This document shows positions 24,220 to 32,913 of a DNA stretch of 53,622 nt, in pieces. Positions within the stretch are counted from its first letter, which is position 1. Every line of letters starts with the position of its first letter. The position numbers and the translations under genes are program-made. Origin of the DNA: Oscillospiraceae bacterium (GTDB lineage: Bacteria; Bacillota; Clostridia; Oscillospirales; Ruminococcaceae); contig JAGASN010000012.1 in the NCBI GenBank assembly GCA_017847875.1, positions 1-53,622 on the forward strand. The letters are read 5' to 3'. Below the pieces are notes generated by a model. That model was not told the origin of the DNA. It ran no database searches and was given only the letters and a program-made list of their open reading frames with translations.

Positions 24220-25368
24220 ATGCTCTATTTTGATAATGCGGCAACAACTTTTCCAAAACCTTTTGCGGTGAGAAAAGCGGTCCTGGAAGCTTTTTGTAAT
24301 TTTGGAGCAAACCCGGGAAGAAGCGGACACAAAATGGGGATTGAAACCGCAAGAAAAGTTTTTGAATGCCGCAAAAAAGCGGCGGATTTTTTTGGTCTTT
24401 CCGAACCGGAAAACCTTGTTTTTACAAAAAACTGTACCGAAGCGCTTAACATCGTGCTCATGAGCATCGGTTCAAATGGCGGACATTTTATAATTTCCGA
24501 TCTTGAGCATAATTCTGTGCTCAGACCGCTTTTTGAACTTGAAAAACGCGGAAAAATTGAATTTTCCGTTGCAGAAACTTTCGAGAACGAACCGGAAAAA
24601 ACTGTGAAATCTTTCAGAAATCTTATAAAAGAAAACACAAAAATGATAGCCGTTACCGGTTCCTCAAACGTTTTTGGAATAAAGCTTCCGATCAAGGAAA
24701 TGGCAAAGCTCTGCCGGGAAAACGGAATTCTTTTTTTGGTCGATATGGCTCAGACGGCGGGTTCTGAAAAAATGGACATGGAAAAATTCGGGGTGGATTT
24801 TGTCTGTGCTCCCGGTCATAAAGGACTTCTCGGACCGATGGGAACGGGAATTCTTGCTGCAAAAAAGCCGGAAATTTTGAAACCGCATCTTTTCGGCGGA
24901 ACCGGAAGTTTTTCCCTTTTGCCGAACCAGCCGGAAGGTCTTCCGGAAATGCTCGAAAGCGGAACCTTAAATGTTCCCGGAATCTGCGGACTTTCCGCCG
25001 GAATTGAAAGGGTTTTTGCCGAAGGCGAAAACAAAATCGGAAAAAGGGAAATCAGATTTGCTCAGGAAATTTACAGGGAACTTTCCAAAATGGAAAATAT
25101 AACTCTTTTCACAAATCTTCCGGAAGAAAAAACTCACAGCGCCGTGATTTCTTTTGTTGCAGGAGATTTATCCGGCGAGGAAACTTCCGAAAAACTTTCG
25201 GAAAAAGGCGTTGCAACAAGGGGCGGTTTCCATTGTTCCGCTCTTGTGCATCAGAAAATGAACACAGAAAAAAGGGGAACCTGCCGTTTGAGCATAGGTC
25301 CGCTTAATACGGAAACGGAAATTTTAAAACTTATCGGAATAATTCGGGAGATTTCAAAAAATATTTAA
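24220..25368 (+). CDS. cysteine desulfurase / selenocysteine lyase family enzyme
   Basis: 382 residues, fold-type-I PLP enzyme. It starts MLYFDNAATTFPKP as in class-V aminotransferases. The PLP lysine is K201 in APGHKGLLGP. The catalytic cysteine is C339 in RGGFHCSALVHQ, giving a persulfide- (or Se-) accepting desulfurase. It is expected to release S or Se from cysteine or selenocysteine. It sits 4 bp after the DUF3343 gene, and this pairing recurs in Clostridia. It is distinct from IscS/SufS housekeeping loci, as no scaffold genes are nearby. Confidence 0.88.
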   Translation: MLYFDNAATTFPKPFAVRKAVLEAFCNFGANPGRSGHKMGIETARKVFECRKKAADFFGLSEPENLVFTKNCTEALNIVLMSIGSNGGHFIISDLEHNSVLRPLFELEKRGKIEFSVAETFENEPEKTVKSFRNLIKENTKMIAVTGSSNVFGIKLPIKEMAKLCRENGILFLVDMAQTAGSEKMDMEKFGVDFVCAPGHKGLLGPMGTGILAAKKPEILKPHLFGGTGSFSLLPNQPEGLPEMLESGTLNVPGICGLSAGIERVFAEGENKIGKREIRFAQEIYRELSKMENITLFTNLPEEKTHSAVISFVAGDLSGEETSEKLSEKGVATRGGFHCSALVHQKMNTEKRGTCRLSIGPLNTETEILKLIGIIREISKNI

Positions 25369-25388
25369 AACTGTTAACAAAATAATAC

Positions 25389-25416
25389 TTGAAAATGCGT
25401 CCTCTTGTGTTATTAT
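25389..25416 (+). promoter_or_regulatory. candidate promoter of cdaA-cdaR
   Basis: TTGAAA (25389-25394) with TATTAT (25411-25416), 16-bp spacer. Confidence 0.5.
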
Positions 25417-25461
25417 TATATTAAGATAATTATAAACTTTTATATAAAAGAGGAAAAAATA

Positions 25462-26331
25462 ATGGGAGAACTTGCATTTTCTTGGGACAGCATACTCAAC
25501 GTGCTCAGAACCTTCAGAATCTGGGATTTTCTGGATATTGTTATAATTGCATATCTTTTATACAGAATGCTCCTCTTTGCATCAAACACAAGGGCGGGGC
25601 AGCTTATCAAGGGTATTTTTATCCTTTTTGTTATGTATCTTATTGCCGCCACTCTTGAACTCAAGAGCACATCCTATCTTCTTGAACAGGTTTTCAGTTT
25701 CGGAATTATCGCAATTGTTGTCGTTTTCCAGCCGGAACTTCGCCACGCTCTTGAAAGTATGGGAAAAACAAGAATTTCCAACCTCACTTTTCTCAATTTC
25801 ACAACGGAGAAAGTTGATGACGAAACTCTTATGAAAAATTGCATCGCAAAAATTGTCGATGGCGTTACCGAACTTTCAAAGCACGACGTTGGCGCTCTTA
25901 TAGTTTTTGAACGCGAAACAAAACTCGGCGAAATAATTTCCACCGGAACCATTGTCAACGCGGAACCCAGCAAGGAAATTATCGGAAACATTTTCTTCCA
26001 TAATGCTCCCCTTCATGACGGCGCAACAATAATCCGCGGCGGAAGAGTTTATGCAGCCGGCTGTTTCCTTCCGCTTTCCCAAAACTATGATATAAGCAAC
26101 ATGCTCGGAACAAGGCACAGAGCCGCCCTTGGCATAAGCGAAAACAGCGACGCCATAGCGGTTGTTGTTTCTGAGGAAACCGGAAAAATCTCAATGGCCG
26201 TCAACGGCGAACTTATGCGTGAAATCGATCCGGTATATCTTAAAAGAAAACTTGAGGAATATATGATCCCCGAAAAAAACGAAACGGTTGTAAACAAAAT
26301 TTTCGGAAAAGGGGGAGCGGATGAAAAATGA
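25462..26331 (+). CDS. cdaA: membrane diadenylate cyclase CdaA
   Basis: 289 residues. It makes cyclic di-AMP from two ATP. Three N-terminal transmembrane helices precede the DAC domain, whose catalytic motif DGA starts at D186 in PLHDGATII, followed by GTRHRAALGISE. The ATG at 25462 follows a GAGG site; a longer upstream frame lacks one. Its stop overlaps the start of the CdaR gene (ATGA). The often-linked glmM gene is not present here. Confidence 0.93.
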   Translation: MGELAFSWDSILNVLRTFRIWDFLDIVIIAYLLYRMLLFASNTRAGQLIKGIFILFVMYLIAATLELKSTSYLLEQVFSFGIIAIVVVFQPELRHALESMGKTRISNLTFLNFTTEKVDDETLMKNCIAKIVDGVTELSKHDVGALIVFERETKLGEIISTGTIVNAEPSKEIIGNIFFHNAPLHDGATIIRGGRVYAAGCFLPLSQNYDISNMLGTRHRAALGISENSDAIAVVVSEETGKISMAVNGELMREIDPVYLKRKLEEYMIPEKNETVVNKIFGKGGADEK

Positions 26332-27578
26332 GTGCAATTTTTAAAGATAAAAGAATAGTTTTTTTAATTTCGCTTTTGCTTTCTTTTCTTCTTTGGATGA
26401 CTGTTTCCCTTGTCCTTCGCCCAACGGGAGAGGTTATTGTTTCCGGTGTCGGCGTTAATGTAAACGTCCAGTCCGGAATTCTCGGGGAACTTGGTCTTTC
26501 CGCAATAGAAGGAGCGGAAAGTACCGTAAACGTTACAATAAGCGGTTCCCGTTCTGTAATCGGCGGTGTTTCCGCGGAAGATATTTCAATTTCTCCGTCC
26601 CTTTCCGGTGTTTCCGGTGCGGGAAGCTATGAGCTTGATCTCAGAGCAATCAACACAAGTTCCAAAGATTTTGAAATTGTTAACATATCTCCTGCAAAAA
26701 TTCTTGTAAAATTCGATAAATACGTCGATAAAGTTGTTCCGCTTAAATATAATATAATCGGCGATTATAATATTCCCGATGAATTTATCCAGGAAGAAAT
26801 TTATACAACGCCTTCACAAATTGTTGTTACCGGACCGGAAATCGATCTTGCGAAAATAGAATGTGCTTTCGTTGACGTAGTCCTTTCCGGAGATTATAAC
26901 GAAACAATTGCCGCAGTAGGAGAGGTTTTCCTTGCGGATAAAGACGAAAATTATCTTGATTACAACAAGGATGAAATAAGCCTTGATAACGAAGTGGCAA
27001 CGGTTTATGTTCCGGTTCACAAAACCGCGAATCTTCCGGTAAGTTTTGATTACAGAAATGTTCCGGAATTTTTTGATCCGGCAAACCTCAATTATACAAT
27101 TTCCGCAACAGATATTCTTGTTGAAGGTGAAGATAATATAATCAACAAATACAGCGATATTTTCCTCGGATATGTTGATATAAGAGTTCTCACTCTCGAA
27201 AATCCTTCGGTAAAATTTGACGTAAAACTTCCGGAAGGCCTTACGGCACAGAATTTTGTGGGTGACATTTATCTAAATTTTGATTTTACCGATTATATTG
27301 AAACAACATTCAACGCAACTCAGATTAATATTATCAACGTTCCGAAGGAATATAAAGTAACTTCCAATACTTCCAAAGTTGCGGTAACCCTTATGGGTCC
27401 TGCGGAAGTTATCAATTCACTTTCCGCAAAGGATATCGTTATCCAACTCGATTTGAGCACAAGGGAAATAAGCCAGACCGGTCAGTACCGGGTTCAGGCA
27501 GATGTTTTCCTTCCCGGCGGAGAAAACGCCTGGGCAATCGGAACATATTCAATTACCATTACCGTTAAGGAACAGTAA
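26328..27578 (+). CDS. cdaR: CdaA regulator CdaR (YbbR-domain protein)
   Basis: 416 residues. One N-terminal transmembrane helix (about 8-28) is followed by four YbbR-like beta repeats on the outside of the cell. CdaR binds CdaA and modulates c-di-AMP synthesis. The ATGA overlap with cdaA couples their translation. The repeats are recognisable as successive segments of the type ...VVPLKYNIIGDY, LPVSFDYRNVPEFF and NIINVPKEYKVTSN. Confidence 0.9.
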   Translation: MSAIFKDKRIVFLISLLLSFLLWMTVSLVLRPTGEVIVSGVGVNVNVQSGILGELGLSAIEGAESTVNVTISGSRSVIGGVSAEDISISPSLSGVSGAGSYELDLRAINTSSKDFEIVNISPAKILVKFDKYVDKVVPLKYNIIGDYNIPDEFIQEEIYTTPSQIVVTGPEIDLAKIECAFVDVVLSGDYNETIAAVGEVFLADKDENYLDYNKDEISLDNEVATVYVPVHKTANLPVSFDYRNVPEFFDPANLNYTISATDILVEGEDNIINKYSDIFLGYVDIRVLTLENPSVKFDVKLPEGLTAQNFVGDIYLNFDFTDYIETTFNATQINIINVPKEYKVTSNTSKVAVTLMGPAEVINSLSAKDIVIQLDLSTREISQTGQYRVQADVFLPGGENAWAIGTYSITITVKEQ

Positions 27579-27580
27579 AA

Positions 27581-27618
27581 AAATCAAAAAGGCTCATAAG
27601 ATGAGCCTTTTTGATTTT
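27581..27618 (+). terminator. terminator of cdaA-cdaR
   Basis: TCAAAAAGGCTCAT (27584-27597), loop AAG, ATGAGCCTTTTTGA (27601-27614), T-rich end. Confidence 0.88.
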
Positions 27619-27640
27619 GTGAAGATAGGAGAAACAAAAA

Positions 27641-29218
27641 ATGCCGATAATCGTTTCCGAAATAAAACTTAATCCGGGCGAACCGAAAGAAAAGGCTTTT
27701 GAAAAAGCTTTTTCCGTGCTCAAAATAAAACCTTCGGAAGCGAATTCCGTTTCCGTTTCAAAAATTTCCGTTGACGCAAGAAAAAAGGAAAATGTTTTTC
27801 TTGTTTATTCCGTCGCGGTAAGCTGTGAAAACGAAGAAAGAATCGCCGCAGGAGCAAAAGCAAAAAACGTTGTGCTCAGGAAAATTTCTCCGGCAGAAAT
27901 TCCGGTGCTCAAAATGCCCCCGAAATTAAGACCGGTTATAATCGGCTTCGGTCCTGCGGGAATGTTTGCGGGACTTTATCTCGCAAGAGCCGGCGCAAAC
28001 CCGATTGTTTTTGAAAGAGGGGCAAAGGTTGAAGAAAGGACCTCCGCCGTTGAAAACTATTGGAAAGGCGGTGTGCTCAACGAAAGAGCAAACGTCCAGT
28101 TCGGCGAAGGCGGTGCGGGAACTTTCAGCGACGGAAAGCTCACAACAAGAATAAACGACCCCAGATGTGATTTTATAATTGAAGAATTACAAAAACACGG
28201 TGCTCCGGAAGAAATTTTGAGCAAAGCAAAACCCCATATAGGAACAGATATGCTCCGCGAGGTTGTAAAAAATATTCGCGAAGAAATAATTTCGCTCGGC
28301 GGTGAAATCCGTTTTTTAACAAAAGTTGATGACATAGACATAAAAAACGGAAAAATCGTTTCCGTTTCCGCAGAAGGAATGGAATTCCCTGCGGAAAACG
28401 TGATAATTGCGGCGGGACATTCTGCAAGAGATACCTTCGCGATGCTCAAAGAAAAAGGCGTGCTCATGGAAGCAAAACCTTTTTCTGTCGGCGTAAGAAT
28501 TGAGCATCTTCAGTCCGATATAAACCGCGCCCAATACGGAGATTTTGCCGAAAATCCTGCTCTTTGGGCGGCCGAATATCAGCTTTCATACCATGTGGGC
28601 GACCGCTGTGCCTATACTTTCTGTATGTGCCCCGGCGGATACGTTGTTCCTTCCGCGGATAGGGAAGATGCGGTTGTTACCAACGGAATGAGCTGTTTTG
28701 CAAGGGACGGAAAAAACGCAAACTCCGCTTTGGTTTGTTCCGTTTCTGCGGAAGATTTCGGCGGCGATCCTTTTAAGGCAATGGCTTTTCAGCATGAAAT
28801 AGAAAGAAAAGCTTTCGAAATGGGCGGCGGGAAAAAAGCCCCTGCTCAGACTGTCGGAGCTTTTTTAAAAGGCGGTGTTTCCCGGTTTGGAAAAGTTGAA
28901 CCGAGCTATGCAAGAGGTGTTGAAGATAAAAAACTTGCGGAACTTTTTCCGGAAGAAATCACTTCGGTGCTCAAAACCGGACTTTCTGCGCTCGACAGAA
29001 AACTCCATGGTTTTGCGGATCCGGAAGCGGTGCTCACTGGGCCGGAAACAAGAACAAGTTCCCCGGTGCGTATAGTTCGCAACGGCGAAACGCTTGAAGC
29101 AATCGGGATAGAAGGACTTTATCCCTGCGCCGAAGGCGCAGGATATGCCGGCGGAATAATGTCCGCCGCCGCGGATGGAATCCGCTGTGCGGAAAAGGTG
29201 CTCGAAAAACTTATGTAA
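27641..29218 (+). CDS. FAD-dependent dehydrogenase, COG2509 type
   Basis: 525 residues. An N-terminal domain of about 95 residues, typical of this group, precedes the FAD-binding GFGPAGMFAGLYLARAG (near 103). The ERANVQFGEGGAGTFSDGKL motif is split across the active-site region, and the C-terminal FAD motif is EGLYPCAEGAGYAGG. The family is widespread in anaerobes but has no firmly assigned substrate. It is cytoplasmic. The ATG follows GATAGGAG, and the gene stands alone between terminators. Confidence 0.85.
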   Translation: MPIIVSEIKLNPGEPKEKAFEKAFSVLKIKPSEANSVSVSKISVDARKKENVFLVYSVAVSCENEERIAAGAKAKNVVLRKISPAEIPVLKMPPKLRPVIIGFGPAGMFAGLYLARAGANPIVFERGAKVEERTSAVENYWKGGVLNERANVQFGEGGAGTFSDGKLTTRINDPRCDFIIEELQKHGAPEEILSKAKPHIGTDMLREVVKNIREEIISLGGEIRFLTKVDDIDIKNGKIVSVSAEGMEFPAENVIIAAGHSARDTFAMLKEKGVLMEAKPFSVGVRIEHLQSDINRAQYGDFAENPALWAAEYQLSYHVGDRCAYTFCMCPGGYVVPSADREDAVVTNGMSCFARDGKNANSALVCSVSAEDFGGDPFKAMAFQHEIERKAFEMGGGKKAPAQTVGAFLKGGVSRFGKVEPSYARGVEDKKLAELFPEEITSVLKTGLSALDRKLHGFADPEAVLTGPETRTSSPVRIVRNGETLEAIGIEGLYPCAEGAGYAGGIMSAAADGIRCAEKVLEKLM

Positions 29219-29224
29219 AAAAAT

Positions 29225-29262
29225 AAAAAGCTCTTTTGCCGTTGGCAAAAGAGCTTTTTTTA
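29225..29262. terminator. bidirectional terminator
   Basis: AAAAAGCTCTTTTGCC (29225-29240), loop GTT, GGCAAAAGAGCTTTTT (29244-29259). It serves the flavoprotein gene and the convergent small membrane protein gene. Confidence 0.92.
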
Positions 29263-29559
29263 ATCTTTTTTCAAAAGTTTATTATATTTGCGTTCTATGT
29301 GGATAACAAGAAAAAAAGAAGGAAGAGCCAGCAATATAATCAAAAGGAAAATCGTCCAGTAGCCGGGGTCATATTGCTTAAATGCGAAATAAAGAATAAG
29401 CCACGGAACACCGAGAAGAATATCGGAAGTTCCAAGTTCTCTCATATAATTTTTTGTCCATTCGTGACCTTTGAATTTTTCAGGGATATTCATTTTTCCG
29501 AAAAGACCGAAAATTCCGTAACCTATATTAAAAAGGCTCATGAAAAAAATAACTTCCAT
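29260..29559 (-). CDS. small membrane protein, unknown
   Basis: 99 residues with two long hydrophobic regions (about 5-20, and two helices between 48 and 88) and a basic C-terminal end (HIERKYNKLLKKD). I do not recognise a family. The ATG at 29559 follows AAAGGAGG; a longer in-frame extension lacks a site. It lies 13 bases after the U32 gene stop, so it is probably the second gene of that operon. Confidence 0.65.
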   Translation of the reverse strand: MEVIFFMSLFNIGYGIFGLFGKMNIPEKFKGHEWTKNYMRELGTSDILLGVPWLILYFAFKQYDPGYWTIFLLIILLALPSFFLVIHIERKYNKLLKKD

Positions 29560-29572
29560 TAAAAAACCTCCT

Positions 29573-31606
29573 TTATAAAAGTTCCCTGAAATAAAGTCCG
29601 TTTGTCTTTTCAAAATCCGCCGGAGTTTTGCTGATAAACATCTCATAAATCTTTTTGCAGTTTTCCGGTGTTTCGGTGGTGAAATAAAGGGTCATAAAAT
29701 CGATTCCGGAAAAATCCTTATCCGCGGTGTAAAGTGGAACGCTGTTATAAAGGGTGCCGAATTTCTTTTCAAAACAAAGATAGGTGAATTCCTTACCCAT
29801 GCGGTCTTTTATTTTTCCTTTTCCGGGGCAGTTTTTACAGCCGGAACTCTTTTTAATGGGGCAGGCGCGCATCCGCATAAGCGGAAGATATCCGTAACCG
29901 AGGATACCGCGTTTTATTTTTCCGCCAAGATGCTTTATTTTTGCGGCGGAAAGTTCAAAGGAAAGGGTTGCGTCGGAAAGACCGAGTTCTTCATATTCTT
30001 CAAGAGCGACGCTGTTGAGAATATTAAGCCCGTGTCCGCCGTGAACGGTTAAAAGGCAATCTTCGGCAAGACGAAGGGTGCCTATATTTTCGCAAAGCGC
30101 ATGGCGAAGCCCTTTTTCATAAAGTTCAATAAGCCGATATTTAAGCTTTTCTTCATCAAGAGGGAAAACAAGCGCCGGAAGCTCCGCAAAAAGTTTTTCG
30201 CCGAATTTTTCGATTGCTTCCGGGTGCTTTTCAATTTCCGAAACCGGAAGGATAATCGCTTCCGCCTCGTTTTCGAAAAGAACCTGTTCAAATTTTTCCG
30301 CGCGGATCCTTACTGCGGTTTTCTTCGCGATATGTTTTTCCGGCTTCGGAAGATCAAATTCAAAAACATCGTGTGGATAAACTTTTGAGCGCATTTCCGA
30401 AAGCATTGAAAGAGCTTTGCGGCGCATTTCGTTGATTTCGCCGGCGGCAATTATAGGTTCGCCTTCCGAAGAAAAATCAAGCTCGGAAAGATAAAAAGGC
30501 GTTCCGCCGGTTTTAGAAAGATATCTTCTTGCAAGCGTTTCGTCGGTAGGGGAGCGAAGCGCTTTTTCACAAACGGAACCTCTTACGGAAACGCAGTTTT
30601 CACCATCGGAAACGGTCAGAACGGAGGGTTTTGTTTCGGAAATAAAAAGTCCCATCTTAAGCGGAATATGGTCTGCTTCGTCCTTATAAAGGTTCGCAAG
30701 ACTTTTGAGAACTTTATCCGCGGCGGTAACGTCATCATGACTGCGGAATCCGAACATATCCGGAGTGCGTTTTCCGGTAAGATAGCCGTCGGTAAAACCC
30801 TGGCGGGAAAAAACCGCCCGGAGAGATTCAATATCGGGTTTTTGACCCGCAAGAGCGGCTTTGCAAGCCGTTACAGCCGCCGCAACATATTCCGGGCGTT
30901 TCATTCTTCCTTCGATTTTAAAAGAGCATACGCCGGCTCTGGAAAGCTCTCTGATATATTCGATATGTGACATATCTTTAAGAGAAAGAGCATGGTCTTT
31001 TTCGCCGAAGCGGAAATCAAGGCGGCAGGGCTGTGCGCAAAGTCCGCGGTTTCCGCTTCTTCCGCCGAGAACGGAAGAAAGATAGCAGCAGCCGGACATG
31101 CACATACAAAGAGCACCGTGAACAAAGACCTCGAGCTCGATTTCGGTTCTTTCGGCAATATATTTTATTTCGTCAAGAGAAAGTTCCCTTGAAAGAACAG
31201 CCCTTTTGAAACCAAGACTTTCCGCGGCAAAAGCGCCGGAAAGATTGTGAATGGTCATCTGAGTGGAAGCGTGCATTTCAATCGAAGGGCAAATTTCCCG
31301 AACAAGTTTTGCAACGGCAAGATCCTGAACGATAACCGCATCCGCACCGGAAGAAGCAACGTTTTTGATTTCTTCGATAAGTGTCGGAATTTCCGAATCC
31401 ATAACAAGGGTGTTGAGAACAACGTGGACCTTAACCCCTCTTTCATGGCAATATGAAACAATTTCCGGAAGTTCAAAATCTTCGAAGTTGGAAGCGTTCC
31501 GCCTTGCGTTAAAATTCTTTGCGCCGAGATAAACCGCGTCTGCACTGGAACGCACCGCGGCAATAAGCTGTTCTTTTCCGCCAACCGGGGCAAGAATCTC
31601 TGTCAT
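29573..31606 (-). CDS. U32 peptidase-family protein (RlhA/TrhP-like)
   Basis: 677 residues. The N-terminal U32 domain shows EILAPVGGKEQLIAAVRSSADAVYLGAK and the core SYCHERGVKVHVVLNTL, and later the IEGRMK motif. Conserved cysteines in SGCCYLSSVLGGRSGNRGLCAQPCR are those that bind the Fe-S cluster in RlhA and TrhP. Despite the name, these members hydroxylate tRNA or rRNA rather than degrade protein. The C-terminal half carries a further Cys cluster (CPIKKSSGCKNCPGKG). The ATG at 31606 follows AAAGGAGG. Target RNA or peptide substrate not decided. Confidence 0.85.
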   Translation of the reverse strand: MTEILAPVGGKEQLIAAVRSSADAVYLGAKNFNARRNASNFEDFELPEIVSYCHERGVKVHVVLNTLVMDSEIPTLIEEIKNVASSGADAVIVQDLAVAKLVREICPSIEMHASTQMTIHNLSGAFAAESLGFKRAVLSRELSLDEIKYIAERTEIELEVFVHGALCMCMSGCCYLSSVLGGRSGNRGLCAQPCRLDFRFGEKDHALSLKDMSHIEYIRELSRAGVCSFKIEGRMKRPEYVAAAVTACKAALAGQKPDIESLRAVFSRQGFTDGYLTGKRTPDMFGFRSHDDVTAADKVLKSLANLYKDEADHIPLKMGLFISETKPSVLTVSDGENCVSVRGSVCEKALRSPTDETLARRYLSKTGGTPFYLSELDFSSEGEPIIAAGEINEMRRKALSMLSEMRSKVYPHDVFEFDLPKPEKHIAKKTAVRIRAEKFEQVLFENEAEAIILPVSEIEKHPEAIEKFGEKLFAELPALVFPLDEEKLKYRLIELYEKGLRHALCENIGTLRLAEDCLLTVHGGHGLNILNSVALEEYEELGLSDATLSFELSAAKIKHLGGKIKRGILGYGYLPLMRMRACPIKKSSGCKNCPGKGKIKDRMGKEFTYLCFEKKFGTLYNSVPLYTADKDFSGIDFMTLYFTTETPENCKKIYEMFISKTPADFEKTNGLYFRELL

Positions 31607-31637
31607 TAAAAACGCCTCCTTTGAAAAATATAAAATT

Positions 31638-31666
31638 ATAATATCATAAAATAAAGATATACGCAA
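31638..31666 (-). promoter_or_regulatory. promoter of the U32 operon
   Basis: Minus strand TTGCGT (31666-31661), 17-bp spacer, TATTAT (31643-31638). Confidence 0.65.
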
Positions 31667-31704
31667 ATATCTTTAAAAAATTATAAAAAATTTTGAAAAA
31701 ACAC

Positions 31705-31733
31705 TTGATTTTTATTTTTGTTTTTAGTATAAT
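31705..31733 (+). promoter_or_regulatory. promoter of tRNA-Ser
   Basis: TTGATT (31705-31710), 17-bp spacer, TATAAT (31728-31733), about 40 bp before the mature tRNA 5' end. Confidence 0.8.
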
Positions 31734-31774
31734 AATCAAGCGCTGTGATAAACAGCAAGTTTTCTTGAGCATTT

Positions 31775-31866
31775 GGAGATGTCGCCTAGATGGTCGAGGG
31801 CGCACGACTGGAAATCGTGTAGGGGTCAGAAGCCTCTCAAGAGTTCGAATCTCTTCATCTCCGCCA
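31775..31866 (+). tRNA. tRNA-Ser (anticodon GGA)
   Basis: 92 nt with the long class-II variable arm. The acceptor GGAGATG pairs with CATCTCC, and the anticodon loop CTGGAAA gives GGA (reads UCC/UCU). The T arm has GTTCGAATC. CCA is encoded at 31864-31866. Confidence 0.95.
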
Positions 31867-31868
31867 CA

Positions 31869-31900
31869 AAATCCCGGAACTTTGTTCCGGGATTTTTTTG
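31869..31900 (+). terminator. terminator of tRNA-Ser
   Basis: AATCCCGGAAC (31870-31880), loop TTT, GTTCCGGGATT (31884-31894), T7. Confidence 0.92.
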
Positions 31901-31998
31901 TTATATCTGCTGTTAAAAATAAAATCGTTGATTTTATTAAAAAATCGTGTTATTGTTAAAAAAACAAAATATATATACAGAAAAGGGGCGATTTTTTA

Positions 31999-32847
31999 AT
32001 GGAATATGTAACACTTAACAACGGAATAAAAATGCCGATTATCGGTTACGGCGTAAACAAACTTGAAAAAGAAGAAACCGAACGCTGTGTCCTCGATGCG
32101 CTTAATGCGGGTTACCGCCTTATCGATACCGCGCAGTCCTATGGAAACGAAGAGGAAATCGGTTCTGCCATTAAAAAAAGCGGCGTCCCGAGGGAAGAAA
32201 TTTTCCTCACAACAAAAGTAAAAATTGCAAATTTCGGATATGAAAAAACAAAGGCTTCCGTTTTGGAAGATATAGAAAAATTCGGAACGGATTATATCGA
32301 CCTTGTTCTTGTTCACCAGCCTTTCGGCGATTATTTCGGAAGCTATAAGGCTCTTGAAGACCTTTATTTTGAAGGAAAAATCAAAGCTATCGGAATTTCG
32401 AATTTCTATGCCTATAAAATGGTGGATATGGCATCTTTCGCAAGGGTAAAACCCGCGGTTAACCAGGTCGAACTCCATCCTTTCGACCAGAGGATTGAAA
32501 GCAAGGAATGGCATGATAAATATGAAGTCAAAATGCAGGCCTGGGCACCGCTCGGCCAGGCAAGGGTTAATATGCTCGAACTTCCGGAACTTCGAGAAAT
32601 TGCAAGAAGATATAAAAAATCCGTTGCCCAGATAATTCTCCGCTGGCATATCCAGCGCGGAATTTCCGCAATTCCCGGAACTCCCGACCCGAAATTTATG
32701 AAAGAAAACCTCGACGTTTTCGATTTCTTCCTTACCGAAAGCGATATGGAAAGAATCAAAAAGCTCGATAGGGAACGCAGCCTTTTCTATTCCCATACCG
32801 ACCCCGTAACGGTTGAATTCTTTGCAAAAAAAGCAATGGAAAAATAA
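31999..32847 (+). CDS. aldo/keto reductase
   Basis: 282 residues, (beta/alpha)8 NAD(P)H oxidoreductase. The full catalytic tetrad is visible: D43 and Y48 in DTAQSYGNE, K73 in TTKV, and H106 in VHQPF. The C-terminal NADPH region includes IPGTPDPKFMKENLDVFDF. It is of the 2,5-diketogluconate reductase/prostaglandin-F-synthase-like group and would reduce small aldehydes or ketones. The ATG at 31999 follows AAAAGGGGCG. It is followed by a terminator that overlaps the ribosome site of the next gene. Confidence 0.9.
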   Translation: MEYVTLNNGIKMPIIGYGVNKLEKEETERCVLDALNAGYRLIDTAQSYGNEEEIGSAIKKSGVPREEIFLTTKVKIANFGYEKTKASVLEDIEKFGTDYIDLVLVHQPFGDYFGSYKALEDLYFEGKIKAIGISNFYAYKMVDMASFARVKPAVNQVELHPFDQRIESKEWHDKYEVKMQAWAPLGQARVNMLELPELREIARRYKKSVAQIILRWHIQRGISAIPGTPDPKFMKENLDVFDFFLTESDMERIKKLDRERSLFYSHTDPVTVEFFAKKAMEK

Positions 32848-32867
32848 AATTTTCTGAATAACAAAAA

Positions 32868-32910
32868 CAAAAATCGCCAAAACTTTCTTTTGAAAGCGAG
32901 GCGATTTTTT
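32868..32910 (+). terminator. terminator hairpin overlapping the Mn catalase leader
   Basis: AAATCGCC (32871-32878) pairs with GGCGATTT (32900-32907) around an inner CTTTC/GAAAG stem, then T-rich sequence ending four bases before the next ATG. The only SD-like bases for the catalase (GAGG, 32898-32901) lie in the 3' arm. Confidence 0.75.
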
Positions 32911-32913
32911 AAT

